A stretch of DNA of 64,000 bases from Kappaphycus alvarezii. Lineage: Eukaryota; Rhodophyta; Florideophyceae; Gigartinales; Solieriaceae. Where the stretch lies: positions 1,674,001 through 1,738,000 of the forward strand of contig NADL03000464.1 of the NCBI GenBank assembly GCA_002205965.3, read 5' to 3'. Positions within the stretch are counted from its first letter, which is position 1; each line of letters starts with the position of its first letter. The notes below the pieces were generated by a model that saw nothing but the letters and a program-made list of their open reading frames with translations, had not been told where the DNA came from and searched no databases. Below, piece by piece: positions 31,018 to 44,529 of this stretch. The position numbers and the translations under genes are program-made.

Positions 31018-31945
31018 CTATAGTGTATGTGCTACTACCATTACAATTCTCACGCCATATCTTAGAGCCAAGTATGTCTGCCTCCCCAACAAACCACGGA
31101 TGACTTGCACCATTGACAAATCCCACCGTTTCTTCGGGTCTCTCACCAGCAATTTCCTCAACATATCAACAACTCCGTCGGATAAGTATTCAGGGTATTC
31201 AACCTCACATCGATGCACTTGACATAGTATCCTACCTCATCCTTATGTTCGAAAGGTCTTGTGCCCGTCACCATCATATATAGAATTACCCCCAACGAGA
31301 ATGCATCCGCTTTAGCCCCATTGTACTCATCGCTGTGCTCATCCACACTTCGGTGCCGTGCAGTGTACAGAAAGGTGATCGCTAGGTAGCAAAGGATTAT
31401 TACGATCGACAATCCCGCCCTTCCAAAAGTCACAGACTTTCAACTTCCCGTTTGACGTTAGCTTGATGCACTCCGTGCTCAGGTATCCATGATATAGTCC
31501 GAATTTATGGTACGTCGACACTACCTCCACAATCTTCGAAAACAAATTTCGAGCCATCCTCTCTTCCATGCATCCCTGTTTGAGCAGCGTATTCAAAAAC
31601 CACTCACGCCAGTTGAGACTTCTGTCACTACGAATACGTGGTTAAGGATGAAAATACCTCGAACACACGCTCAAAGTTTTCATGAACAACCTCTCGAAGC
31701 CGCTCGAGATCTAACCTCATTTTCTTGTTTTCCATCAAATCATGTCTCAAGTAGCACTTGTCAATTACGTTGACCGCAAATGTCTCTCCAGAGAGCACAT
31801 GTCGAGCGAGGAATGCCTTGTTCAAGCTATCAGAACTGAGAACATTTAGAATATGATATGCACCAATGCATGTACCAGGAAAGCCAGGACGCGTCATCAC
31901 CCTCGCGTATGAAATGATCGGGGCCATACTTGATAATTCTCTCAC
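31018..31945 (-). pseudogene. Protein kinase relic lacking catalytic residues (CAMK/SNF1-like fold)
   Basis: Four minus-strand frames together trace a whole Ser/Thr kinase domain. YHILNVLSSDSLNKAF replaces the glycine loop (no GxGxxG). ETFAVNVIDKCYLR replaces 'VAIKvIdK', with Asn in place of the ATP-binding Lys. LYHGYLSTECIKLT replaces HRDLKPEN, with Tyr at the catalytic Asp. LKVCDFWKGG replaces DFG. ADAFSLGVILYMMVTGTRPF is the well-kept helix F region and KLLVRDPKKRWDLSMV the 'll..dP.kR' C-lobe motif. The lobe order and spacing are those of CAMK-group kinases. With all active-site motifs altered and three frame changes it is a decayed pseudokinase or kinase pseudogene. Confidence 0.65.
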
Positions 31946-32663
31946 CGTTTCAATAATCTTACGAGCTTCAAGCGATGCTAGGTTTTGTTGGTCCTACGCT
32001 TTATGTCGAATGCATTCGCCCCTTGGAGATGGGAAGGGGAACTTATCCGTGGCTTAAGTAATCTTTTCGTAGGATTCATCACTTTTCCGAATGCGTAACA
32101 GTCCTACATGGTAGACGCAGATTTAAATCACTCGGCGTTTGCAATCTATTACCTGTCGAGTCAAAATCATTTTACTGTCATCGATTATGCTTGCAGGAGA
32201 CAATCGGAACTGTTTCGCTAATTGCTGACACAATTAGTGCGGTTCTATTACGCGTTCTTACCCTAGAAAATGAAATGGAGCCTGTATAACCTATTAGAGA
32301 GTTCCGAGAAATGAGCTCACCTGAAAACTTGCTTATCACTGATGTGCAGTTACCTGGAAGAGAGCTAAAGCGGGCATCTCAATTGCAGCAAAAGGAATCT
32401 CTACCTTCGTCTAAACGGCAACGTTGTATTTCCGGACCTGGTTGAACAGTTTCCAAGTTTGGATATTGTTCCTGATATTGTAGTCGAGGGGGGAAAGGTG
32501 ACCTTTTAATGTAAAAATGTGAAGTGGGGACAGAGACTATCTGGCCCAGCCGTAGGCAGTATTACTGAGAACTGTCGCTAGTGAAACGTATTTTGCGATG
32601 ATTCGTCACAACAGCCATGTACCGGAGGACGAACGATGAGATACGTGTACGCAGGAATGAAAC
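31946..32663. other. Intergenic; nothing recognised
   Basis: No coding sequence, RNA gene or repeat recognised. Short open stretches carry no motif. Confidence 0.35.
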
Positions 32664-35600
32664 TCAGAATGACGGTGTCTCCCACGCCTCACCCATGAAG
32701 TTGCTAAGGTCTTGAAGAGCATTGAGACCACATTTTCCAATCTGTCCGTAGATGTCGATGGGGAGAGGGATGAGTTCTAAGCCTTCTTGGTTGCAAGCCG
32801 CAGAATAGTATGCTACTTTCTTCTTCTCGGCACGGTCAAGAATAGACGCGTCATTGTCAGCTAAGTTGCGATACGGGGCACAATGGGGGCTGACAAATGG
32901 TGACATCCAAGGCCATGGGAGATGGGGCGAACAGGGAATCGTTAATGACTAAGTCGAGTGCTCGCCGCTCATTGGGACTCTTGAGCAGATCGGCTGCGAG
33001 AACACGCTCCGTTTGAAGGAAGGGGAAATGGCAGGGTGCGAGATTTCGTGGTATAAAAGGTCGCGCAGGCGGTTGTGCCGGCGTACCGCCCCAATACCAC
33101 CCTTGCATAGAGCCGCGTGATGTCCAAGCTCGTCAAGGATAGGCGGAACATCAGAATGACCGGAGAGGCATGTGGGGCAGGGGTCCGAGCCGCGGAAGAC
33201 CGGGATTCTGAGGCGTGGGGAGACCATCGTTCACCAGATCTCGACGGGTGTATACAGGCCATTGCATGGGAAGGGCAGAGTGAAGAAAGGGGCTGAGGCG
33301 GTGGAGGACTGCACCGAGAGCATGCGTGAGCAGTGATAGTTGTAGTGGTGTGCGGAGAAAGAGTGGCGCAACTTCACCGAGTGGGATTGGTACAGATGCT
33401 CAGTAACAGCGTGTTGTGAGGAGCGAGAGGTCGTTGTGTCCAGTCGGGGTATGAGCTCAAGCAGTGCCTCTAATTGAAGTTCGAGGGTAAGTCCAGGTCT
33501 GCGGTGAGCCTGTCGTCAGCGGAGCGAGGAGACTTGCTGCGCGGGCATACGGAGTTGCTAGCACGATTGACGAGATTGAGGCTTGAGAGAAAGGAGGCGG
33601 TGAAGGCGACGATGTTCACATCCTGTGATGGGGTGAGTCCTAGACCGCCAAATCGGAACGGAAGGGACGCCTGGAACCTCTGATTGTCGTCGACTGCTCG
33701 ATGAGTCTGTTCGAAAGCCCTTCGCATCCCCTTGTCAAAAGATTTGGCAAGAGGGGTAGTAATTTGCGGCGGGGCAGTTCGAAACAAGTACATCACGGGG
33801 GAGGACGATGCGCAGGAGCGGAAGATGTGGAATGAAATTTGCCGATCGTTGAGGAGGGCGGAGAGGACCGCAAGGTTTCGGCATTCACAAGAGCTTGGCG
33901 TGCGAGGGTGATCGAGGCATATCAAAGGTTTGCACTTGAATGAGTTTTTTCCTGCGCTAAATACAATTTACTGGGGTCAATCTGCCCTCTCGTTTCTGTT
34001 GCTAACGTATTGCGGTCGGGCGCCGCGCTTATAACTACCTCTACAAACATCTTCTGGTAGGTTCTACAGGCTTGCGCGCCTGCGTGGAAGGTACTCCTCT
34101 CGCCAACCTAAGTAATATAGTGGTTACATTCAAATTGACTGCTGCCGGCACATCGTAACTAGTCTGTCCAGTTTCCATCCCGGATGTGTACCGTGCTGTA
34201 GCCTTGACTTTCGTACGCATGTACAGCTCGTTCGATTGCCGTGAAGGATTATTTCGTTCCGTAGGCAGATGTGGTGCCCACCGGGCTTCTCAGGATTGTA
34301 GTAGCACCCGAGGTTATGACGTCGCATAGAAAGCCAGGGAGGGAGGCGTCGGATTGAAGAGAGGCCACCATACTGATGTTCTTAAGGTTGAGTTAACGTG
34401 AAACCCGTGTTGTGGGCCGTACTGCTGGAGGTAGAGCAGGATTTGCTTAGCAATGGGGGCCGGCGCAACGATATTTCCGTCATCTACATACCACATGTGA
34501 AGAGGGAGAGAGGGGAAGTGGTATGCAGGAGCTTCCAATAAGGGATGGAGGGCAAGAGCGAAGAGCAGGTTTCCTAGTGAATCTCCTTGTTGGGTGCCAA
34601 TCCTGCTCCACAGGAGAAGTCGACCAAAAAAGAGCCTGGAGGACTCGCCGTACAACTAGTGGATCCATCTTGCGGCTTGAGGGATGCGGGCAACTGTTGG
34701 TCCAGAATCTTGGCACGCTTAATCGAATTAAAGGCATTGCGGGCGTCTACTTGTATGAGGACATGCTGGGTCTGTGCAGCGAGCTGCTGTATGGTGGCTC
34801 GCGTGCATGAACAATTGCCTCAGCAGCTCCTGGGACACCAACGCCAAGCTGTAGAAGTTGGAAGTAGGAGGCGAGGGCTGTGTCATGCGGATGCGTTTCA
34901 TAATCAGGAGTCCTGCTAGACGGCGAATTGCGAGGCCGATTGCGAATGGCCGGAGGCCTCGGAAGGCAACATCCTTGGGGATACCAATGAGGGTGGCGCT
35001 GGCGATGTAGTTCCCTCAGCTCGGGTGGGGCGTTTCCGCGAGGAGGCAGTTAATAAAATCTGTGAACCATTTGAGTGCCGAATGTGAGGGTTCCGTGCCA
35101 CCTGGGAGGAAGGAAAGGACCTTCAGAATGGACGGATGAAGACCATCAGGACCGGGCTGCTGTGGTGTGAGAGCCGGAGCTCACGACGCACTTCCGCTTC
35201 GGTGAATTTGTACGCGCGGGAAGAGCACCACGGGTACATGGTGTGACAGGAGCAACAGGGCCAGGTGAAGGGCACGAAGTTTGGCGGCGTTGGCGGGAGT
35301 TGGCAGAACAGGTGGAGCGTGAGATGTGAGAGCTTGGGCGGCTTTCTGAGGGGAAACTCGGAGGAAACTTCGCTTGCATCGTTCCGACGGGGTGGGCGGG
35401 GGGGGCCCTTGTAGGTAGCTAGTGCACCGAGGGCATCCGTGGCCTCGTAGAGGAGGCGGGACCATTGTCCAGATCGGGCGAGAGAGATGCGGCTTTTGAG
35501 CGAGGCAACAAAGCTCGGCCGGTGGCGGTTCCAAGTCTCCCGCATTCCGTTTTTCCAAAGGACGAGTTTCCCTACTGCAAGCATTTGGTTGAGATTGTCG

Positions 35601-35700
35601 ATACTTCGTAGGGTGGATCGGGATTCAACGTATCGCCGGCAGATGTCTGCGACAGGGAATGGATAGGTGCCCAGAGGGAGTTTCGGAGGTAAGGGAGGGT
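32664..35700 (-). mobile_element. Near-full-length pol of a non-LTR retrotransposon with restriction-like endonuclease (family 3)
   Basis: Read on the minus strand, the element runs from an N-terminal helical region (35,700-35,150: RSIDNLNQMLAVGKLVLWKN, SGQWSRLLYEATDALGAL) into the RT. There is FTEAEVRREL, then FAIGLAIRRLAGLLIMKR, then VQVDARNAFNSIKRAK. The RT catalytic half is in frame 34655-34314, GTQQGDSLGNLLFALALHP and WYVDDGNIVAP, with intact YVDD. The thumb region, PFRFGGLGLTPSQDV, is in frame 33925-33470. The endonuclease follows at 33,260-32,870: CPTCLSG, then LGHHAALCKGG, RRHNRLRD, and RALDLVIND with ALDVTI. The C-terminus AEKKKVAYYSAACNQEG ends at 32,664. At least six frame changes exist, but the domain series is complete, unlike all other copies here. 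Confidence 0.8.
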
Positions 35701-37300
35701 AGGGACAGGAAGTGGAAAGACATGAGCGGGAGGGGGCATCGTTGTGTGGGTTCCTCGGCGTAGAGCTCCATTAATTAGAGAGAAGGGATCGGCGGTGGCC
35801 CGTCCTCGGGAGAGCGGGGGCTGGCGGGACGCAGGCGCTTGTAGGGAGATGCAGCTGGAGTTACAGGGGGAGTGGGGCGGAAAAATGGGGCCAGGGTTAG
35901 AATTTATTGGGTCAGGAGTGGGGAAGGGGTCAGGGGGCGAGCCCCAGGGAAGCGGAAGAGGATGTCTGAGATGGAAGCACGCAGCAAGTCGATGAAGTAC
36001 TGCTCAGGCCGCCAAGCGCAGGCGGGGTGCATGAAGCGAGAAAGCTCTATGTGGAGGGTCGGGAGGAGGGAGCAGGCGTCCTCGACCGTTTTGCGATGAT
36101 CAAAGACCGGGGAGGGCAGGGAGACGGTGGTAGAGGGTAGAGACGACGGAGAGTTTTCAGGAAGGCATCGTATGCGGTTGCTGTGTGCCGGAGGGTGTCG
36201 CTGGCAGCGCATACGAAAGCTTGTGTAGGGGTCAGCGGTGGGACGACGGTAACCTGGCCGGGGAACCCTCCAGTGGTGAGAGGGAGGCGACGAGACCGCT
36301 TGCGTGCCAAATCAGTCTTCTTGTTGCTATGCACCACAGCAGCAGCACCGCCCGCATCGCGAGTGGTCCTGATGCGGGCGTCGTCCTTGAAGGGCGAGAC
36401 GACGGTGATGTCAGAGGCGATTGCAATGGGCAGAGCGCAGTACCTTAGGGCTCAGTGAGTGGATGTATCAAGATGTCGGCTGGGCACAGCTCCGTGCCCG
36501 GTAGCAGCGGGGGGCCTCCATCCGGTAGTCTATGCCTGCCGCTCGGGCGATTTGGCCAACAATTACATCACGCAGAGAGTCGTGCCGGTGTTTGCGACCA
36601 AACCCTGTTGAGCAGAGGTCGGCCCCATGATCCCCGAGGACGTGCATGGCGCGCCCACAATGTTCGCACTTCCGGGAGAGCGAGTCAGCGTAAACGGGCA
36701 GTCCAAAGTGCCAGCGAAGCATGGCTCGACAGTGCATTGCAAACTGTTCTGTTTTCATGGTTAAATGGGCATGACGAAAGGCGGCGCCGGGGCCCTTGCG
36801 GAACGCAAGACCGCGTATCTGTAGCTGTACCCCGGCGTCCGTGTGGAGGTCCAGGTTCAGAGATCTGCCTCACTCGTCGTCACGCCAGTGACCTGTGGCC
36901 AGCGCCTCCTGCTGCACACTTTTAAGGTAGGTTTGAACGTGGAAGTGTGCTACAGCGAGTGGGAGCGGGTCGAAGGAACCCAGGTCGACGGGATAGGGCA
37001 TCCAAGGGATGTGGAGCAGGAAATCGCGAAAGTGAGGGGCGGCTTGACCAAAATGGAAAGCCTTGTCGCGACGGTAGCGGGATCCGGTGAGCGCGGTGGA
37101 TTGGGGCCCAATGTGGGCTCCGGACCTGACGCGGGCCGGTGCGGCGTCGATGATACTCGCGCCAATGGCACCATTTAGGAACGGTGAGATGAGGGTGAAC
37201 CAAAGACCCCCGTGTCGGAGGGCAAGGTTGCCTGCGACCACGCTTTGGCTGTGAGCCGTCTTCGTTCGTCTTCTCTCATTGTCGTATATAGAGATCCCGG
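35701..37300 (-). pseudogene. Non-LTR retrotransposon 3' fragment (second family 3-like copy)
   Basis: This fragment is on the same strand as, and immediately upstream of, the longer element. Part of the RT C-terminal region is in frame 37616-36870 (ALRHGGLWFTLISPF, FGQAAPHFRDFLLHIPW). The endonuclease begins in frame 36758-36468: KCEHCGRAMHVLGDHGADLC, GFGRKHRHDSLRDVIVGQIA and AAGIDYRMEAP. In another frame PADILIH is followed by ASDITVVSPFKDDARI, the catalytic PAD and Asp. The C-terminal tail can be followed to about 35,900. It differs from the neighbouring endonuclease, so these are two separate insertions in tandem orientation. The upstream half of the 37616 frame (above 37,300) shows no homology. 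Confidence 0.65.
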
Positions 37301-37849
37301 TGTCTGGTACCACACACCGCCTATGTGCATTTTGTGTAATAATAACACTCATTGCAACCGTACTTGTTTCTCTCTTCTCAAGCCAAACGTCCCAATCTTC
37401 ACTCTGATTTGATTTGGGATGTAACCATCTGACCGCAAGACCATGACGAGGAAAGTGGCGTTCCCCGGACGTGGCAACTTTTGACGCGTTCGATTGCGCT
37501 TTGTTTGGTTCATTGAAGGCGGTAGTTGAAAAGATGAGACGAAAACAAGGAGAGAGTACGGATTCAACACACAAAGGAACATTGCAACAAGAGGTAAACG
37601 AGAAGGCTTTTTCCACGAAACCTGACTGAAGCCCCGCATCCTCCCCTTGCCGGAGCGCACCCTGTGCCTAACACCATTGGCCCAATGAACCACGTTCACC
37701 CCGCTCATGTCCGCCCGACAGCCCCGCTGGACGATATTCCTACCCTGGGCTCCCTTTTTTCAATTTCCTAGTCCCCCAGACACAACACGACCTTGAAATC
37801 TTCGAAGTTCTGATCGGATAGCGTGGGTTGGAGAAGTTCTTCTATACCA

Positions 37850-38230
37850 AGATAGAAGAATTCATACCCACACGGCAATCATTGGAAGAAGGCCGCGACC
37901 CCCATGCCCCTCTCCGCACTGGCCTTTCGCATGTCCTCTCTGAATGCGGCGCGAAATGCAAAGCAGAGAAGATATCAATCCTTTATCGCGACCTCCACCA
38001 GAGGTAGGCTCGTGCCTGTGCCAATCTCCACTCTTGGAGGTTGGCACCCGGATGCATGTGCAGTGTTAAATGACGTGGCAAGGAACGTGGCTGTGAGGGC
38101 ACTGGAGACGTACGGAAAGGTTCGGGGGTTTTGATGCAAAGGCACGCTGCAGCAGCCGTCATATCCAATGCGGCCTGCTTGATGGCTGGCCTGAAGGTAG
38201 CATTTTAGGAAGCGTAGTTCCTTCCCCATT
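37850..38230 (+). pseudogene. Non-LTR retrotransposon tail (family 1 copy)
   Basis: Frame 37904-38134 contains MSSLNAARNAKQRRYQSF, LVPVPISTLGGWHPDA and NDVARNVAVRALETYGKVRG. These match the family 1 C-terminus at 4.09-4.3 kb almost residue for residue. The DNA then matches the common 3' end (ATATCCAATGCGGCCTGCTTG near 38,160-38,180). Only the last 110 codons or so of the element are present, so it is a strongly 5'-truncated insertion. Confidence 0.75.
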
Positions 38231-40354
38231 ACGGTGTCCATATACCCTTTTTGAGTCGATTGTGGTTATCTGGAAAACGATGGGATAGATCGGATATACC
38301 TTCCAAGAGTAAAACACCCAAACGTTTCCCCATCTCCATACCTCACGAACCACGACATCCGGTTAGTAATCCTGCGAATCGAATTCGCCGCGGAGGGAGC
38401 CAGCAAAATGCAAGTGCTACATGACGCGATTCTCAACAGCATCGCAGTTTCTCTCAACGCTTGCGATTAGGCGTTCCTCTCCATGCACTTCAGCAACCAC
38501 GGGTTATCTCACAGTGCCATCTCTGCCAGCATCATCGGCGCAGCGGCTGTTCGTGGGAAGAACGCCGTATATTTCATTCAACTAACCACGGCGCTCGCCG
38601 GCGCTGGGTACGGGGTACCATAGAAGCCACCATTTTCTATCCTGACAAGCCAAGTTTCCATCGCCTGCTCTCCAAGTAGGCGTCCTCGGCCACTGATCTG
38701 CTGATTTTGACCCCTTCGACCCCACTGCCCTCGCTTTGTGACCCGGCAACACACAAAAATATCCTAGGCTGTTACAGGAGGACGCGATAACAAGGACCGA
38801 CTGGAATAATGACTTTTGCGGCCCATCCCCTATGCCGATCTCTAGAGCAAAATCGACGTTTGACCGCGATACGCACAAAAACCTCATAGCAGAGGCCTCT
38901 CGCACACTATGAACTGCAGGCACTATAGTGTCGAACTGCAATTAAACAATTATGGTTCTATAGCATCGGTGACTAGCATTCTGTTGCGGAGCCAAGCCGC
39001 TAAGTTCTAATACTAACCTACTAATGGACGCCTAATGGTACCACGCCGCACGTTTCTGCCCTTTCTGCTTCGGCCACTCCCACAGCTACAATAATGCCAA
39101 GAGTTTCCCCCCAAAGCATGCCTTCTACCCCACTGTGTCACCTTTGCGAACGGTCTTGGTTAATGGCATTTATGTGATATTCGCACTCTGACCAGTGCTA
39201 CTATTTTCTAGCTCAAGTTCGAGCCGGCCGCACTCTCCGCACATCTTTAGTCAGCCCTGCAAAATCCGCTCGCGATCTTCTCGAAGCAAATGAGGGCTGG
39301 AAAAATTGGCCCAATCTCTTGGCTTGCACTAGCCTGAAGATCTCCAAACGCTCTTGAAATGATTTGTTAATGGGTTTCCCTGTCGCCGCAATCTGCAGTG
39401 TCCATCAGCTATCACCCTGTCGTTTTCACTCCTGTAGAAGAATCACGCTCTGGCTTGACTAGGACTCATTCATCCACAAAAAATCTAACGCCCTCCAAAA
39501 AGATGCATATAATCAAACCGTGCTGCCCCACCACCCACGCAGCCCAAGCCAGAGCCAGAATTACCGCGTTGGTGACGAGAACTAAGTTGTTCTCGGAGTA
39601 TAAAATCTATGTAATCTATCGTGACCTAAGTTCTCACTTCTCGCATGCTTCATACCGGGGCGGCTGCATTTCAAACCTTGCGTTTGCGATAGGTTCCCTC
39701 TACCCACAAAGGGCCTCCTCCGCATGACTTTATAAAGGCACAATATTTCCATTCACGAGCACAAAAGCTCGGTTGCATCAAGGAGGAAGGCATAGTAGAA
39801 TCTTTTCGCCACCATCTTAGCCCAACAAGTGGAAACGCACCCTCAGACGGAAGTTTAGACTGCTGGCCAAATTACATCACTACTGGGTCTTGCCTGCAGA
39901 CTCCAAAACTCGTAGTGACAAAGCTGGTCTCTGCAGTTATTATTTCCCCTCCTGCTGCACAATGACGTGGAAAACACAATACGAATAATTACTGCGCGTC
40001 GCTATCCAGCCCACAATGACCAAGGTCCCTCTCGCCTGCATGCCCTCCTTCAGAGTTAAAAATCGCCCAAACTGCAATTCCTTCCTGTCTACCACGAAAC
40101 TCCACTCATGCACAATGTCCTTCTTTGCAGTTACTGGGCAACAACTTCCCCAACCGTGACATTCGCTTGGTAACAGCCGAGATCCGCAGCGAACTTGATT
40201 AAAAAAAGCTCCTTGATGGTACCAAACATTTTGAATAGATAACCCCGCGTAAATTGACCACGCAAAGACATTGTCAGCCAAACTAGTCAGGTTCAGCATC
40301 CATTGCTTCCCGAATATTTACTTGCATCCATTAGGACCGTCTTCCTATAGCTCG
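38231..40354. other. Intergenic; unrecognised short ORFs only
   Basis: About 2 kb without recognisable genes. The most protein-like frame is 40299-39940 on the minus strand (119 codons: HEWSFVVDRKELQFGRFLTL, TLVIVGWIATRSNYSYCVF). It has no family resemblance known to me. Frames at 38941-38582 (-) and 39398-39727 (+) look fortuitous. Confidence 0.3.
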
Positions 40355-40450
40355 CGAAAGTTACTGATAGGGTAAAAATAGTGCTAACGGAAAGCGGAAT
40401 AAATAACCACCCGAGGTGAGAGTCGTTGCGAGCGACTAAAGTGCGTAGAC
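40355..40450. repeat. LTR-like repeat, copy 1
   Basis: Shares with 44,530-44,622 the words ACTGATAGGGT/ACTGAGAGGGT, GCTAACGGAAA and AGAGTCGTT(G)(C/G)GAGCGACT plus AAAGTGC, at about 75% overall by eye. It includes a small hairpin GTCG...CGAC. Placement at both ends of the gypsy remnant, in the same orientation, suggests LTR sequence. Confidence 0.5.
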
Positions 40451-43400
40451 GTTAATGGGCGATGGGAGGAGTGGGCGTGCAAGCTGAGTGACTGCTCTAG
40501 TAACTAACTCCAAAGGAACTCCAAGGAAGCAGGCTCTACCACCTCGATTAGAGGCTAGGGAACTGATTGAAGGTTTTGGTTTTAAGCTGACTCCCAACTT
40601 TCTTCGGGGCTTTGGTCCTCTTGATTGGAACTATCTCATCAAAACTTTTCTGAAGATACCTTCTAAGTATGAGAGGCAACAGTACCTCTGTCCCCAATAA
40701 CTGAACGACTGGCCTTCTATGCAGTATGAAATGTTTGATCTCGATTCTGCATGAAAAAAGGCTCACTGACCTTGGTGGGAGTGATTGCCTTGACGGCACT
40801 ACTCTGCGAAGGTCAATATTTCTGAATTGACTCTATGCTAATTAAGGCCTGAACCTTTCCTGTCGAACCGTGATTGGGGAATATTTGTTCTCTTACATGC
40901 TCTTTCGGAAGCCTAGTTTTGGAAGAATATATGAGTACCATATTTTAGGTGCTACCTATGAAGGATTCTCTCTGCAACAAATAGCCATGAAATATGATTT
41001 ATCTGGCTGTAGTAAAGTAGCAGACTAAACCGTGAATAATCGGTGATTTGGATCTCCTAATTTAACTCCAAGACTTTAACAAGCCCAACCGACGTCCATG
41101 AACTTTCTAGTCGTTGTTCTCCCGCCAAAAAAATACTTTCTTCCAGCAAAACTCTGAGCAGAAACCCGCTTTACTGGATGGAATTCATTTAACAAAGGAA
41201 TTCAAACCGATGGTAGCGGAGAAAGAAGACGGTGAAGAAGACGGTGAAATGGTCTGTGAGGGGAAAGGAGACAATTAAGGTGAGTAGAATATATATCAGG
41301 ATAGGGAAGTGGTGGAAGACATCGGTGGTTGGAATGAATTACCGCACTGCCTTCAGTTATATGCATGTGCAAATCTTTGAACGGTCGAAAAGCATCTGAA
41401 AGCACGAGTGTAGCGTACTTATAGCTTGAGAAGCTTCTATTCTAGGTAGGAGAAAGCGGTTTCCAGTTCTGGTTCTCAGTTAAACCTTCTGATTGAAGTT
41501 CATATATGTAGAGGGGCAGAGAGCTTATCGAAACCCTAAATAAACCGCCTTTAGTACGATACCAGGCAGAGAAAGCTATATAACTATGTTTTTGACGTCT
41601 ACCTGGGAGAGATTTTGATCCTAGAGGCCTTTTCTGGATCAGTCATAATACCGCTGCCGTCCACCACATGGCCATTAATTTGAAAGAGGGTTGTGCGAAG
41701 AAGTAATTGCTGATTTTGATTTTCAAATTATACAGTGAAATTCTTTCCAATACTATCTTAATATATTCTAGGTGGGATTCCAAGGTTTCCGAAAACATAA
41801 CCGCGTCGCCTATACAATATCTAAAGAGAGAGCAGCTTCAGTAATTCGTTAATCATTCTTTGAAAGGTTGGTGGCATTAATAAGACCGAGGAGTATCACT
41901 TAGAACCTGAAATTCCCTAGTTTACAGATAAATTTCGTCATGGAATTGCATTCTTTAGAGAAGGGGATCTGCCAATATCCTGTGTACAAGTCTATAGACG
42001 TTAACTAGCGCCCTCCTTTCAATTATTCTAGAATCTATTCCATCTTTTGGAGAGGGAATCTCCCTGGGATAGTTCTTTGGTCAAGTAGGCGATAGTAGAC
42101 ACAAAACCTCGAATTATTATCTTTTTTGGGAATGATTACAACTGAGAAGGACCAAGCTGACGAAATTGGCTTAACAGTTCCATTTTGTTACATATTAATG
42201 GCGTTTTATTGTCTAATTACCTCCAATTTGGTGATGTACTTCGTGTTCTATGATAAACGTCGTCGATATTGGTCAGCTCGAATGAATGCGTTACAGGGAC
42301 TTGGTCCAGTCGTAAGAACCAAGCTTCCCAGGCGATCACTTCGTTTAAGTTAAGTATTGCAGCAGTAGTCTCAATTTCAGGGAGAGAAAGGTGCTTCAGC
42401 TTGTCATGAATGGCGTCCAACTTTTCTGATTTGTTCATCACGTCGCACCACGCAGCGTCTTGTTTCGAACCCTTGGTACTTAAACAGCCATTTCGCACCA
42501 GGTGAGAACGACTATGACCTTCTCCTGTTATTTTGGAGCGTCATTTGAAATCTCGGTTGCGGTCTTTGCATGAGGCCATGTATATGTAGATTTGTTTGAG
42601 CCTCGTCGGCTTACTGCCGACTGTAAGGTAGCCAGAATCTGGATTCCCACCAGCGAAGTTCGGAAATTTCTCTTGGTCCGGTTCTGTTAGTTCTTTCCCT
42701 ACCGTAACTTTGGAGCCACTGATGTCATAACTGGACGTGAAATCTTCGCAATTTGCTCCATTAAATTTCTCCAAACAAATTCCTTTGTCTTAATTCAATG
42801 GAAGCCTCACTTGTTTTCCGTCAATTTAGACTGAGAATATTTGATTACCTAGTTCGATACAAGCTTCAAGTTGCTACATTGTTGGAAAACCAATAATTGT
42901 GTCAAAAAGAAATTCTTACATCACAAGGAAGTCCGAAGACAGTGAGATACGGCCCCATCCGCGATAGTTATCCTCCCAGTGGTTGGGAGGAAATCGGGCC
43001 TAGTTACTCGACCAGATCTCCTGAAATGAGATTTAGGACTGCTCCGTAGTGAAATAATGCCTGTGAATCTCTTCCTTGTACCTTGACAGGGACTAATTTA
43101 CCGTAAGACTTCTGGCGGTTTTGTTCGCAGAGGTAACGACAGCCTCTTCCCATTGTCAGTAATCCCGGACCTCAAGATCTTTTTCGACTCTCACCTCGCA
43201 ATCTCGGCATTCCATCTCAGCAGCTGCCCGAAGGTCATACCGGATGGGGCCGTATTGAGCTCGGATATTAGGTCGTATTTTTTGACGTATCCTAACAAAT
43301 CCCTAGTCGTAAACCGCGGCTTCCGCATTTGGGGCCAAGGTGTTCATACTTTTTGTTCGAGGAAACGACGGATCCGGGAGGTAGTATAGCGAGTCTTGGT

Positions 43401-44529
43401 CTAGCCTTAGATTCCTTGATTGAACATTCACTTCAGCGTCTTGTTTGGTAACGCTAACTTTTTCGGATTCCTGAGCGACTGAAACCGTCCCCGCGTCAAC
43501 ATGTCCCTTCTTTTGTCCACTTTTAACAGCTTAAGCGTTAATCTTGATTCTACCCTTGCTTCCAGTATTCCACCTGGACACCCATTCTTCGACCTAAAAT
43601 TACTCTCATAATGCCCGTAATGACCGCGTTCCCCTACGTGTGTTTCGGTGGGGATTCTAAGGACACTGGTTAGCGAAATGTCATGTTTTGGGCAACAGGA
43701 GAATACTAATCCCTTCTTCGGGCTCGCCGTCTTATTCTCCCTATTTTTTAGGGCGAGGTTCTTGAATTGCGAATTGATCAAGTAAAAACGGTTGTCGAAA
43801 TGGTTCTCCACTTTCTCCTCGAGCTTCCTGACATCGCTCCGAACAGACTCCAATTCCGCTAGACACGGAGCAGGCCTGAAGTAATTCTGCTTGTGATCAA
43901 AGACAAAATTCTTCATATTGATTTGCCCTCGTTGGGAACCCAACGACTGGAAGGTCTCGGATTTCCTTGCGTGTTACACAATTGTATCCTTCAGATCGCT
44001 AAAGAGCGATGTTTCTTCAATAGGAAGGAAGTCAGCCAGGCGTTTGTCGACTGGCGCCGCTTTCCGGCGCATCTCGTACTTTCTTTCGTTGTTGAAACCT
44101 GACTTCTCGTCCATTCTTCACAATCTAGCCAATGAACCCTAAAAATCCTGTTAATCTAAACGACCTTCGATGGCAAAACGAATCATATCATTGGCTTCTA
44201 CCGTCCTTGTGTATTCCTTGACAAGCCACGCACAAAGTTTGTTAAATTTACGGCCATTTCCATTCAAAGACCATCCAGTTATAAACTTTGCCTTGCACCT
44301 CGCCCTAACTTCTCCAGACAAAGAGTCAAAAACTTTTATAAACTTCTCTTCGTCGTTCTTACCTCTCATTAAAACATTGACGTACGTATAAAGGAACTCT
44401 TCCATGTCTTCCTCCCTGCTACCATTGAACCGCAAGTAGGCGGGATCTATCATGCGAATGATATTATGAGAGGCCTTGCAACCCAACAGCCAAAGTATAG
44501 TGCTACAGGTGCATCAAATCTCGACATAA

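Noticed and set aside
36870-37616. A single 248-codon gene on the minus strand
   Set aside because: Only its last 140 codons resemble the retrotransposon RT end; the first part has no homology and is an open-frame extension.
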